The translations under genes were made by a program, and so were the position numbers. DNA of 8,365 nt from Halobacteriales archaeon SW_10_68_16 (GTDB taxonomy: Archaea > Halobacteriota > Halobacteria > Halobacteriales > Haloarculaceae), in assembly GCA_003023485.1 (NCBI GenBank), contig PXSG01000047.1:1-8365 (forward strand), given 5' to 3'. The notes under the pieces were generated by a model. It did no database searches. It was not told the DNA's origin and worked only from the letters and a program-made list of their open reading frames with translations. Shown one piece after another: positions 1-6,223 of the stretch; the stretch's first letter is position 1; the number at the start of each line of letters is the position of its first letter.

Positions 1-110
1 CCCCCCCCCCCCCCCCCCCCCAGCCGCTCGTCCGAGTCGGCCCCGTAACAGCCCGCGAGCCCGACCGTTCCGAGTCCGCCCAGCCAGCGGAGCAGGTCAC
101 GCCTGTCCAT
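1..110 (-). CDS. Tat-exported lipoprotein, N-terminal fragment cut by the window edge
   Basis: Reading leftward from the ATG at 110, the peptide begins MDRRDLLRWLGGLGTVGLAG and then Cys21. This is a twin-arginine motif (RRDLL), a short hydrophobic stretch and a lipobox (LAGC), the standard haloarchaeal Tat lipoprotein signal. The mature protein would be lipidated on Cys21 and held on the outer face of the membrane. Only about 30 credible residues remain, because positions 1-21 are all C and would encode polyglycine, which is probably not genuine sequence. The function cannot be told; solute-binding proteins and small secreted lipoproteins share this signal. A TATA-like box at 133-139 supports the start at 110. 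Confidence 0.72.
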   Translation of the reverse strand, partial: MDRRDLLRWLGGLGTVGLAGCYGADSDERLGGGGGG

Positions 111-132
111 ACGGGACGATCCGTTCGAATCG

Positions 133-139
133 ATAAAAG
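133..139 (-). promoter_or_regulatory. TATA-like box for the lipoprotein gene
   Basis: The minus strand reads CTTTTAT, centred about 26 bp upstream of the ATG at 110. That spacing implies a leaderless or nearly leaderless transcript, as is usual in haloarchaea. The preceding gene ends at 192, so this gene probably has its own promoter. Confidence 0.5.
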
Positions 140-191
140 GGGCCTGAACGGTGAAACGCCCGTTTGACCCTCAACCTCGTCCGGCGGGCGC

Positions 192-800
192 CTACACCAG
201 TCGCGCAAAGGCCAGGTCGCCGGTCGTGCTCTCGATGAGTGCGGTGACGGTCTGGCCCTCGCGGGCGCCGGGGACGAAGATGGTATACGAGCCCTTCTCG
301 GCGACGCCGTCGCCCTTGCGTCCGGTCCCGGTGATCTCGAGCTGGTAGGTCTCGCCCTCCTTGACGGTCTCGGTGGTGCGGTGGGCGGGCGCGGAGCGTT
401 TCTGGACCGGGCGGAAGGCGCCACAGGCCTGACAGCGGAGCATCTCGATGCCGTCCTCCTGGTCGAGGACCGTGTCGGGGAGGCCACACTCCGAACAGGT
501 GACGAACTCGGCGACGTAGTCGTCGATGGCGGCCTCGAAGTCGGCGGCGTCGAACGAGCCGTTGTAGCGGGCCCGATTGCCGTCGAACTGGCCGGAGGTC
601 CCCAGGGCGCGCTGGATGGCGCTGTGGAGGTGCTCGGGGTCCCGGCCCACCGCGTCGGCGATGGCACCGACGTTCGTCAGGCGCGTGAAGTCGCCGTCGG
701 TCTCGCCGTCGGGGTCGGGAACCGAGAGGCGTGCCGTCTCGTCGCGTGTCCGGTCGGGCAACGCGGCGTAGGCCCGGTCCAGGGCGGCGTCGTAGTCCAT
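192..800 (-). CDS. eif2b: Translation initiation factor aIF2 beta-like protein with C-terminal TRAM domain
   Basis: The product is 202 aa. Residues about 35-130 match the archaeal/eukaryotic IF2-beta fold: a core segment with RLTNVGAIADAVGRDPEHL and a QFDGNRARYNG loop, then a zinc ribbon with CSEC (Cys102/105) and CQAC (Cys123/126). aIF2 beta is a subunit of the heterotrimeric factor that carries initiator Met-tRNA to the ribosome. Residues about 145-202 add a TRAM domain (KEGETYQLEITGTGRKGDG ... GQTVTALIE), a small beta-barrel RNA-binding module that classical aIF2 beta lacks. The start at 800 is chosen because the sequence is in frame from a CTTTAGG TATA-like box at 822-828. As I recall, haloarchaea often carry two IF2-beta paralogues; this TRAM-bearing form may be an accessory RNA-binding version rather than the trimer subunit. 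The family call is secure, the exact role is not. Confidence 0.9.
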   Translation of the reverse strand: MDYDAALDRAYAALPDRTRDETARLSVPDPDGETDGDFTRLTNVGAIADAVGRDPEHLHSAIQRALGTSGQFDGNRARYNGSFDAADFEAAIDDYVAEFVTCSECGLPDTVLDQEDGIEMLRCQACGAFRPVQKRSAPAHRTTETVKEGETYQLEITGTGRKGDGVAEKGSYTIFVPGAREGQTVTALIESTTGDLAFARLV

Positions 801-821
801 ACTCCCCGGAGGCGACAGCCA

Positions 822-828
822 CCTAAAG
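822..828 (-). promoter_or_regulatory. TATA-like box for the aIF2 beta gene
   Basis: The minus strand reads CTTTAGG 22-28 bp upstream of the ATG at 800. It is a weak match to the archaeal TATA consensus but lies at the spacing seen upstream of several other genes in this window. Confidence 0.4.
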
Positions 829-913
829 GGCTGGCGCGAGTCGTGGTGACACGACCCGTCGTCGCCCCGATCGTACGCGCGTCAGCGTTCGCGCCGTCCG
901 GTGTCCGGCGACG

Positions 914-1556
914 CTACTCCCGTTCGGCGACGCTCGGGTGCTGTTCGGGTGTCTCGGGGTGTGGTTCGGCGAAATACTCGCGGGTGACCGACAGCGACGC
1001 TTCCTCGCGGCGGCGGTGTTCGGCCTCGTCGATCTCCTCACAGCCCGGCGGGACGTCCCGGTCGCGGCCGGTGAAGTACCCCGCCGGTGTGACCCAGTCG
1101 TGGTAGAAAGGGACGTCGTCGTCCTCCAGCAGCGCCACCGCGACCTCGGCGCCGTGGCCGGCACAGACGATTGCCTGGTGGGGTTTCTCGGCCAGCCGGC
1201 CCGCGGCGTAGAGGCCATCGACACCCGTCCGGCCGCCCTCCTCGACGTCGACGAACGTCTTGCCCCGCGAGATGACGCCGACCCCGTCGAGTTCTTCGAG
1301 GTAGTCGGTGGTGTTTTTCGTCGCGGCGACGACGTACCGCGAGGTCCACTCCCGGCCGTCGGCCGTCTCGACGCGGAACCCGGTGCCGTCGCTGTCGCCG
1401 TCCTCCTCGTCCGCGCGGTCGACGCGCGTGACCTCGCACTCGCGGTACTCACAGCCCGCGCGTTCGGCCTGGTCGCGCATCATGTCGAGCAACAGGCGGG
1501 CCCGCCGCTTTGCCCGCGACGCCGCCGCCGACGACCGTGACGTCGTGTGTCGTCAT
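914..1556 (-). pseudogene. Thioredoxin-reductase-like FAD/NAD(P) oxidoreductase with an internal deletion and frameshift
   Basis: The N-terminus is in one frame from the ATG at 1556: MTTHDVTVVGGGVAG, the GxGxxG dinucleotide-binding strand-turn-helix of FAD proteins. That frame diverges at about 1511-1500 and stops after roughly 35 codons. The rest of the protein is in another frame, from about 1506 (ARLLLDMMRDQAERAG) to the stop at 914, and ends the way this family does: a second FAD motif (GLYAAGRLAEKPHQAI, then AGHGAEVAVALL) and the tail GYFTGRDRDVPPGCEEIDEA. From my memory of the roughly 240-aa family, about 45-50 residues that complete the first Rossmann unit are missing at the junction. 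The downstream frame has no ATG or GTG before the junction; the candidate TTG at 1492 would give a 192-aa protein lacking the FAD-binding N-terminus. No CxxC redox pair is visible, so even an intact version would not be a classical thioredoxin reductase. It is either a pseudogene or a mis-assembled gene. Confidence 0.82.
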
Positions 1557-1610
1557 ACCTCCGTGTGTGGCGGGGACGGTGACAACACTTTCGACGGTCG
1601 GGGGAACCAA

Positions 1611-1618
1611 CTTTCAAA
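1611..1618 (+). promoter_or_regulatory. Possible TATA element for the ligase-like gene
   Basis: CTTTCAAA lies 25-32 bp upstream of the ATG at 1643. It is a poor consensus match, supported only by its position in the 86-bp divergent gap. Confidence 0.3.
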
Positions 1619-1642
1619 CCGCTGGGTGTCGAACGGGCGGGC

Positions 1643-3160
1643 ATGTCGGCCTCCGAACTCGCGGCGGCGGTCCGGGAGGCGCTCGCGGTCGACGCCGAGG
1701 CGTTCCGGGAGACGGCCTCGGCTGAGGCCGAGAAGCTCAAACGGGAGGTCCGGGAGGGCACCTTCGACAACACGCAGGCGCTGATCGGCCTCGAACTGGA
1801 ACTGTACAGCGTCGACTCGCGGGCGGGCGGGCTCCGGCGGACCTCCCGGCAACTGCTGGAACTCATCGGCTTCGAGAAGGAACTGGGGTTGCACAACGCC
1901 GAGATGCAGACCAGCCCCGACCCCCTGACCCGCTACGGGCTGGTCGCCCAGGAGAAGGAGATCCAGGCCCACTTCGCCCCCGCCCAGGAGAAGACCGGCG
2001 TCGAGAACATCCAGCTCGTGACTGACGGCCTCTGGACCGTCCCGCCGACCGGCGAGACCGCCACCGAGTACCTCACCGACTACGTCGAACAGGACGGCGT
2101 CAAGATCGCGACGAACATGAGCGACGCCGTCCGGTACCACGCGATGGCCAACACCGACTACCCCTCCCGGCACGCCCTCGACGCGCCCCACGTCTCACTG
2201 CAGGCCGAGACGGTGATGCCCGAGAGCCTCATCACCTCCATCCAGCCCCACTACCAGGTCCCCCACGCACCCGACCTCCCCGAGTACTTCCGGTACGCGC
2301 TCCGCGTCGCGGGTCCGCTTTTGGCGCTGGGGGTCAACTCCCCCTTTTTCCCGCCGGACCTCTACGACGACGCCCCCGACGAGGAGATCGTCGAGAGCGC
2401 CCACATGGAGCACCGCATCGGCGTCTTCGAGTCGGTGCTGAACCCGCCCGCCGACAACGCCGAGCCGCCGAAGGTGTGTTTCCCGCCCGACTTCGAGACC
2501 GTCGAGGACGCCATCGACGACATCGCCGCCGACACCTGTATCGTCCCGATGGACGTCACGGAGGCCGACGGCTTCGACGACGCCTTCGCGCACTTCCGGC
2601 ACAAACACGGCAGCTACTGGCGGTGGATCCGGCCGGTCTTCGACGGCGCGACCCGCTCGCAGGCCAACGCCCGCATCGAGTTCCGCCCGGTGCCCGCCCA
2701 GCCGACCATCCGGGACTGCGTGGCCTTCGAGGCGGTCTTCGCCGGCCTCATGGAGAGTCTGCCGCGGTTCGAACACCCGGTCCGCGGGCTGGCCTGGGAG
2801 CGAGCACGCGAGAACTTCTACGCCGCCGCCCGCGACGGCCTGCAGGCCGACATCACGTGGCTCACCACCGATGGCGTCGAGACCACCGACATCGACGTCA
2901 TCTGCAACGAACTGTTCGAGTACGCCCGCGACGGCCTGGAAGGGCGGGGCCTCTCGGCCGAGCAGGCCCACGGGTACATCCGCCCGCTCCGGGAACGGCT
3001 GGACCGCCGGACGACACCCGCCCGCTGGAAACACGAGCGCGTCAGGACCGCCGTCGCATCCGGCGTTCCCCTCCCCGAGGCAATCTGGGGGATGCAGGCC
3101 GAGTACGTCGACCACCAGGACGGGACGCTCATCGAGGACTCCTTTTGCGACTGGCTGTGA
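1643..3160 (+). CDS. Glutamate-cysteine ligase-like carboxylate-amine ligase family protein
   Basis: The 505-aa protein has the signatures of the gamma-glutamyl ligase (GCS2-like) superfamily. There is an acidic metal/ATP motif GLELELY at residues 49-55 after a helical N-terminus, a NSPFF segment at 232-236, and an ARIEFRPVPAQPT strand at 343-355 whose Glu/Arg pair resembles the active site of these ATP-dependent ligases. Such enzymes join the gamma-carboxyl of glutamate to an amine through an acyl phosphate. Haloarchaea use gamma-glutamylcysteine as a major thiol, but this protein is longer than the classical haloarchaeal GshA (about 360 aa by my recollection). It is therefore more safely a paralogue with unknown acceptor. 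No signal peptide or membrane segment is visible, so it should be cytosolic. The ATG at 1643 follows a TATA-like element. The stop is one base from the stop of the convergent HTH gene. Confidence 0.8.
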   Translation: MSASELAAAVREALAVDAEAFRETASAEAEKLKREVREGTFDNTQALIGLELELYSVDSRAGGLRRTSRQLLELIGFEKELGLHNAEMQTSPDPLTRYGLVAQEKEIQAHFAPAQEKTGVENIQLVTDGLWTVPPTGETATEYLTDYVEQDGVKIATNMSDAVRYHAMANTDYPSRHALDAPHVSLQAETVMPESLITSIQPHYQVPHAPDLPEYFRYALRVAGPLLALGVNSPFFPPDLYDDAPDEEIVESAHMEHRIGVFESVLNPPADNAEPPKVCFPPDFETVEDAIDDIAADTCIVPMDVTEADGFDDAFAHFRHKHGSYWRWIRPVFDGATRSQANARIEFRPVPAQPTIRDCVAFEAVFAGLMESLPRFEHPVRGLAWERARENFYAAARDGLQADITWLTTDGVETTDIDVICNELFEYARDGLEGRGLSAEQAHGYIRPLRERLDRRTTPARWKHERVRTAVASGVPLPEAIWGMQAEYVDHQDGTLIEDSFCDWL

Positions 3161-3161
3161 A

Positions 3162-3514
3162 TCACGCGCGAATTACGTCGGAGTCGTCGGCGCCACCAGC
3201 AGCGACCTGGATGTCGATCTCGACGTGATCGTACCACACCGTCGGTTTCTTCGCACGGCCCACGTCTTCGAGTTCGATGAGGCCGAGTTCCGCCAGACGG
3301 CTCAGCGCCGTCGAGACATTCTTGATATCGCGGTCGACGAGCCGAGCGAGTTCACGAACGCTTTCGGGTTCCGCTGTCGCGATTGTCCGGACGAGTTCGA
3401 GGTTCTTTGCACGCAACACCCGTTCGAGCGCCTCCTCGTCGGAAAGGCTGAGCACGTACTCGCGAAGAACTCTGCTGTCGATTCGACTGTGATGTACAGT
3501 GTGTTCGTGGTCAT
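3162..3514 (-). pseudogene. HVO_A0114-type HTH protein (probable TumA-like antitoxin), frameshifted
   Basis: From 3455 down to the stop at 3162 the frame encodes a 97-aa winged helix-turn-helix protein: LSLSDEEALERVLRAKN, then VRELARLVDRDIKNVSTALS, then the wing and WYDHVEIDIQV. This is the DNA-binding core of the haloarchaeal HVO_A0114 family. A better translational start is the ATG at 3514, three bases after the toxin-like gene ends. It reads MTTNTLYITVESTAEFF, the beta-strand N-terminus typical of the family, but in a different frame. The frames would join near 3459-3466, with about 15-20 residues of the usual linker absent. Either a short GTG-started protein (3455) is made, or the antitoxin is broken. 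In intact modules this protein would bind its own promoter and neutralise the toxin. The family call is firm; the frameshift is inferred from remembered family architecture and gene spacing. Confidence 0.68.
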
Positions 3515-3517
3515 GGG

Positions 3518-3703
3518 TTATGGAGAAACGTGGTCGGGTAGTTCCTGAATGAACTGTTCGAGGAGAACCTCGACTCCCGGAAACTCGATTCCCTCGGGGA
3601 ATTTCTCGGACTCCGGAACGCGAAGCACGCGGATGCGGACGATCTCCTCGCCGTAGTCACGCCGCCGGTCCCGTACCACATTGACCTCGCTGTCGTCCGC
3701 CAT
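3518..3703 (-). CDS. Small TumE-family (DUF6516)-like toxin, probably internally deleted
   Basis: The ORF is 61 aa. Its N-terminal part (YGEEIVRIRVLRVPESEKFP) and C-terminal part (IEFPGVEVLLEQFIQEL) both resemble the ends of haloarchaeal TumE-type toxins, which I recall as roughly 95-105 aa. The middle of those proteins, with an RYDN-like strand and histidine-rich segment, is missing between about residues 37 and 40 (near 3585-3595), and the reading frame is kept. TumE proteins are proposed RNA-targeting toxins; without the central segment this one is probably inactive. The gene is the first of a two-gene unit, with the HTH gene starting three bases after its stop, the usual toxin-then-antitoxin order for this pair. 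A palindromic operator overlaps its TATA-like box. If the family call is wrong, this is simply a small acidic hypothetical protein. Confidence 0.55.
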   Translation of the reverse strand: MADDSEVNVVRDRRRDYGEEIVRIRVLRVPESEKFPEGIEFPGVEVLLEQFIQELPDHVSP

Positions 3704-3709
3704 CCCCGA

Positions 3710-3731
3710 ATGATGGTTATTGCGCCATCAT
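3710..3731 (-). promoter_or_regulatory. Inverted repeat overlapping the toxin-antitoxin promoter (probable operator)
   Basis: ATGATGG (3710-3716) and CCATCAT (3725-3731) form perfect 7-bp arms around an 8-bp spacer. The downstream arm on the plus strand overlaps the TATA-like TATTAT (minus strand, 3730-3735), which sits 27-32 bp upstream of the ATG at 3703. A dimeric HTH repressor bound here would block basal factors, as expected of an autoregulated toxin-antitoxin operon. Confidence 0.5.
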
Positions 3732-3735
3732 AATA
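3730..3735 (-). promoter_or_regulatory. TATA-like box of the toxin-antitoxin unit
   Basis: The minus strand reads TATTAT 27-32 bp upstream of the ATG at 3703, implying a leaderless transcript. It lies between two inverted repeats. Confidence 0.45.
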
Positions 3736-3740
3736 CGGGC

Positions 3741-3758
3741 GTTGGTGTGCAGACCAAC
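3741..3758. promoter_or_regulatory. Second inverted repeat upstream of the toxin-antitoxin unit
   Basis: GTTGGT (3741-3746) and ACCAAC (3753-3758) are perfect 6-bp arms separated by 6 bp. The repeat lies just upstream of the TATA-like box, where an archaeal activator or repressor site would be expected. It may act together with the palindrome at 3710-3731. Confidence 0.42.
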
Positions 3759-3768
3759 AAAATACATC

Positions 3769-3850
3769 ATAGTGATTGCTGTACGCCGTTTCCGGACCAA
3801 CCGCATGACGTACCGCGGTTGAAACGGTAAATCGTTACAGCAATCACTAT
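3769..3850. repeat. 82-bp palindromic hairpin element, MITE-like
   Basis: The ends are a perfect 15-bp inverted repeat: ATAGTGATTGCTGTA at 3769-3783 and TACAGCAATCACTAT at 3836-3850. Inside are two further paired blocks in register, CCGTTTC (3786-3792) with GAAACGG (3821-3827), and AACCGC (3799-3804) with GCGGTT (3815-3820). That makes 28 paired bases with small bulges around a 10-nt loop. The element is more AT-rich than its surroundings and encodes nothing. Its last base is the first plus-strand base of the stop codon of the LOG-like gene, so it could also end transcription of that gene. Symmetry, size and terminal repeats suggest a miniature inverted-repeat transposable element. No clear target-site duplication is visible, so this remains an inference. 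Confidence 0.65.
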
Positions 3851-4317
3851 CAGTCGGTCCCGACAGCAGTTTCCACGAACCGCACCGCCGCCTCGGGCGA
3901 GTCGACGTGTTCGATGTGGCCCAGTCCGGGGAGGTCGTCGACGCGGTGGGTGTCGAGGCCGGCGATGGGACGGCCGACGTCGAGCGCGAAGGCCAGCTCA
4001 GAGAGCGTCCCCGTGGAGCCGTCGACGGCGATGACGGCGTCGCCGTTCTTGACGACGAGGGCGTTGCGGGCGTAGCCGATGCCCGTCGCGATGGGCGTGT
4101 CGACGTACTCGTTGGCTGTCGACCGGTCGGCGCTGGGCAGGATACCGATGGTGTGACCGCCGGCCTCGCGGGCGCCCCGGCAGACCGCCTCCATGGCGCC
4201 ACCCAGCCCGCCACAGACCACCTCGTGGCCAGACTCGCCGAGCAGCCGTCCCACTTCCCGGGCGATGTCGTACTGTTCGTCGGTGACGGTGCTGCCGCCG
4301 ATGACGCTGACGCGCAT
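3850..4317 (-). CDS. TIGR00725/LOG-like Rossmann-fold protein
   Basis: The 155-aa protein starts with a beta-strand and glycine turn (MRVSVIGGS), followed by CGGLGGAMEAVCRGAREAGG at residues 35-54, YARNALVVKNGDAVIAV at 82-98 and DGSTGTLSELAFAL at 99-112. The last is the equivalent of the PGGxGTxxE loop of the LOG/'lysine decarboxylase-like' superfamily. LOG enzymes release adenine-type bases from nucleoside 5'-monophosphates; TIGR00725 members are smaller relatives whose substrate is unknown. The Pro of the PGG motif is replaced by Asp here, so phosphoribohydrolase activity should not be assumed. The protein is cytosolic, and the length is normal for the family. A TATA-like CTTTTAG box at 4342-4348 supports the ATG at 4317. 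The stop abuts the hairpin element. Confidence 0.82.
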   Translation of the reverse strand: MRVSVIGGSTVTDEQYDIAREVGRLLGESGHEVVCGGLGGAMEAVCRGAREAGGHTIGILPSADRSTANEYVDTPIATGIGYARNALVVKNGDAVIAVDGSTGTLSELAFALDVGRPIAGLDTHRVDDLPGLGHIEHVDSPEAAVRFVETAVGTD

Positions 4318-4341
4318 ACACTCGCCCTCGGGGGCGACCGG

Positions 4342-4348
4342 CTAAAAG
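4342..4348 (-). promoter_or_regulatory. TATA-like box of the LOG-like gene
   Basis: The minus strand reads CTTTTAG 25-31 bp upstream of the ATG at 4317. It lies in the 69-bp gap after phaC ends, so this gene is probably transcribed independently of the PHA operon. Confidence 0.5.
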
Positions 4349-4386
4349 GAGCGGGTCACGGGAGGGGAGCGACGAGGAGAGCCGCG

Positions 4387-5643
4387 CTACTCGACCTGGT
4401 CGAGCCAGTCCGCGGCCCGGGACTCGCTGGTCTCGGCGATCTCGGCCAGGTCGGCGGCCTCGTGGTCGGCGAGGTCCTCGACGGTCGTGATGCCGGCCTC
4501 GCGGAGGCGTTCGCCGTAGGTCGGGCCGATGCCCGAGACCGTTTCGACCTCCGGGGCGCCCGACTTCTCGTGGAACCACTCGGCGACCTGCGGCCAGAGG
4601 TCCTCGTGGGAGGAGGAAGACACCGACAGGCCGATGTGGCCCGTCGGGTACTCGATGGTGGTCACGTCGTCGCTGCCGACGACGTCGTTGAATGGTCGGG
4701 AGGCCTCGGGGGGAATGAGGTGGTCGTACTCCCCGAGGATCTGGAGGACCGGCATGTCGATGGTCCCGACGTCGACCCGTTTGCCGTCGATTTCGAGTTC
4801 GTTGCGGCACAGTTGGTTGTCCTGGTAGATCTTCCGGAGGAACTCGACGTAGGTGTCGCCCGCGAGGTCGATGCCCTCGTCGAGCCACTTCTCCATGCGC
4901 GCGAAGTTGGCGACGAACCCGTCGCTCTCCATGTTCTCGTAGAAGGTGACGTACTTGCTGACGTTGTTCTGGACGGGGTCCATCAGCGAGAAACCCTCGT
5001 CGAGCAGTTCGGCGGGGACGTTCCCGAAGGCCTCGGTGACGTCCTCGGGATCGTAGTGCTCGTCGCTGCCCCAGCGTTCGAGGATGCCGCCGGTGCCGGC
5101 GAAACAGAGGCCGGCGGCCATCAGCCCGAGGGCGTTGACCTTCTCGGGGTAGAGCGCGGCGTAGATGGAACTCATCGTGCCGCCCATGCAGTACCCGAGG
5201 ACGTTGATGGCGTCCTGGCCCGACCGCTCGCGGACGACGTCGACGCAGTTGTCCATGTAGCGGTCGACGTAGTCGTCGAGCGTCAGGTGCTGGTCGAGCC
5301 GCGAGGGCTCGTTCCAGTCGATGAGGTAGACGTCGTGGCCCGCATCGAGCAGGCGCTCGACGACGCTCCGGCCCGGTTGCAGGTCCAGCACGAACGGCTT
5401 GTTGATCAGCGCGTAGACGATGAGGATGGGTACTTCGTTCTGTTCCTCGGTCCGTGACTCGTACTGGAGTAACTGGAGTTTGTTCTCCTCGTAGACCACC
5501 TCCGAGGGCGTCCCCCCGACCTCGATGGTTTCCATCTCGGCGACGCGCTCGGGCAGCAGCTGGCCCTTCCGGGTCGCCTCGGCCAGCTCCTCGACGGCCC
5601 GTGAGTGGGCGTCCAGGGCCGCGGTCAGTGGGTGGGTCGCCAT
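4387..5643 (-). CDS. phaC: Class III PHA synthase subunit PhaC with C-terminal helix-hairpin-helix domain
   Basis: The 418-aa alpha/beta-hydrolase is the catalytic subunit that polymerises (R)-3-hydroxyacyl-CoA into polyhydroxyalkanoate at the granule surface, acting with PhaE. The lipase-like box is GYCMGG with nucleophile Cys152. The acid is Asp307 in [13 protein letters not shown], and the general base is His336 in [27 protein letters not shown] (105-124) is typical of the family. Residues about 366-418 ([18 protein letters not shown], then [20 protein letters not shown]) form a helix-hairpin-helix unit, a fold usually linked to nucleic acid or protein contacts and found on haloarchaeal PhaC proteins. 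The gene begins two bases after phaE ends, so translation is probably coupled. In Haloarcula PhaC (about 475 aa by my recollection) a long acidic linker precedes this unit; here it is almost absent. Confidence 0.96.
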   Translation of the reverse strand: MATHPLTAALDAHSRAVEELAEATRKGQLLPERVAEMETIEVGGTPSEVVYEENKLQLLQYESRTEEQNEVPILIVYALINKPFVLDLQPGRSVVERLLDAGHDVYLIDWNEPSRLDQHLTLDDYVDRYMDNCVDVVRERSGQDAINVLGYCMGGTMSSIYAALYPEKVNALGLMAAGLCFAGTGGILERWGSDEHYDPEDVTEAFGNVPAELLDEGFSLMDPVQNNVSKYVTFYENMESDGFVANFARMEKWLDEGIDLAGDTYVEFLRKIYQDNQLCRNELEIDGKRVDVGTIDMPVLQILGEYDHLIPPEASRPFNDVVGSDDVTTIEYPTGHIGLSVSSSSHEDLWPQVAEWFHEKSGAPEVETVSGIGPTYGERLREAGITTVEDLADHEAADLAEIAETSESRAADWLDQVE

Positions 5644-5645
5644 CG

Positions 5646-6185
5646 TTAGTCCTCGAGGGCCTCGAGCACGCGGTCGAGTTTGTTCTCGACTTCGTGCTGA
5701 CGCCGTTCGAGTTCGACCAGGCGCTCGCCGACCTCGACGACGTCGTCGCGGGTGGCCATCCCCATCTCGGCGATGGCGTCCTGCGTGGCCTCGTCGAACT
5801 CCTCGCGCAGCTCCAGCATCGCCTCGACGAACTGGCCGTTCGCGGCCGCGAAGGCTTCCGTGGACATGACCTCCTTGAACGCCTCGTTGGCCGAGTCCAG
5901 CCAGATGTCACGGAACTCCGCGGGGTCGACGTCTTCGCCCTCGACTGTGGCGGTCGTCCGTTCGAACATCTCCTCTGTGGCCTCCATCCACACCTCGTAG
6001 GCGCGGGTGTAGCCCTCGACGGCGTCCGCGAGGGTGTCCTCCTCGGGGACGGAGTCCTCAACCGCGTCGGTCCAGGCCTCGACGAACGCCGCCTGGGCCT
6101 CCACGTTGCGCTCGACCGACTCCGCGACCGCCTCGTTCATCCCTTCGAGCATCTCGTTCCAGTCGTCCTGAATGTTGTCGCTCAT
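5646..6185 (-). CDS. phaE: PHA synthase subunit PhaE
   Basis: The 179-aa acidic, almost entirely helical protein sits directly before phaC. It begins [20 protein letters not shown] and includes [20 protein letters not shown] (about residues 90-109). The C-terminal heptad-like segment ([20 protein letters not shown], then [13 protein letters not shown]) should form a coiled coil. PhaE is the non-catalytic partner needed for class III PhaC activity. Length matches haloarchaeal PhaE (about 180 aa). The ATG at 6185 follows a 38-bp gap after phaP that contains CTTTATTTT on the minus strand (6208-6216), possibly an internal promoter giving phaEC extra expression. Confidence 0.92.
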   Translation of the reverse strand: MSDNIQDDWNEMLEGMNEAVAESVERNVEAQAAFVEAWTDAVEDSVPEEDTLADAVEGYTRAYEVWMEATEEMFERTTATVEGEDVDPAEFRDIWLDSANEAFKEVMSTEAFAAANGQFVEAMLELREEFDEATQDAIAEMGMATRDDVVEVGERLVELERRQHEVENKLDRVLEALED

Positions 6186-6207
6186 GATGGTGAGTTCGGC
6201 ACGCGCG

Positions 6208-6216
6208 AAAATAAAG
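6208..6216 (-). promoter_or_regulatory. Possible internal promoter for phaEC
   Basis: The minus strand reads CTTTATTTT 23-31 bp upstream of the phaE ATG. It is the only clearly AT-rich patch inside the operon and has archaeal TATA spacing, suggesting phaEC can be transcribed apart from phaRP. Confidence 0.45.
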
Positions 6217-6223
6217 CCCTTAC

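Noticed and set aside
1553..3115. Two long minus-strand frames opposite the ligase-like gene
   Set aside because: The plus-strand protein has clear motifs; the antisense products are Gly/Val-rich and have no credible domain.
3162..3164. One-base gap between convergent stops of the ligase-like gene and the HTH gene
   Set aside because: It is striking but common in compact haloarchaeal genomes; no overlap or functional link is implied.
3907..5457. Long plus-strand open frame opposite phaC and the LOG-like gene
   Set aside because: It is antisense to clearly conserved genes, its product is low-complexity Val/Asp/Gly/Glu-rich, and GC-rich codon bias leaves stop-free shadow frames.
3998..6061. 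687-aa minus-strand open frame
   Set aside because: It is an arginine/proline-rich shadow of phaE, phaC and the LOG-like gene in another frame, with no family resemblance.
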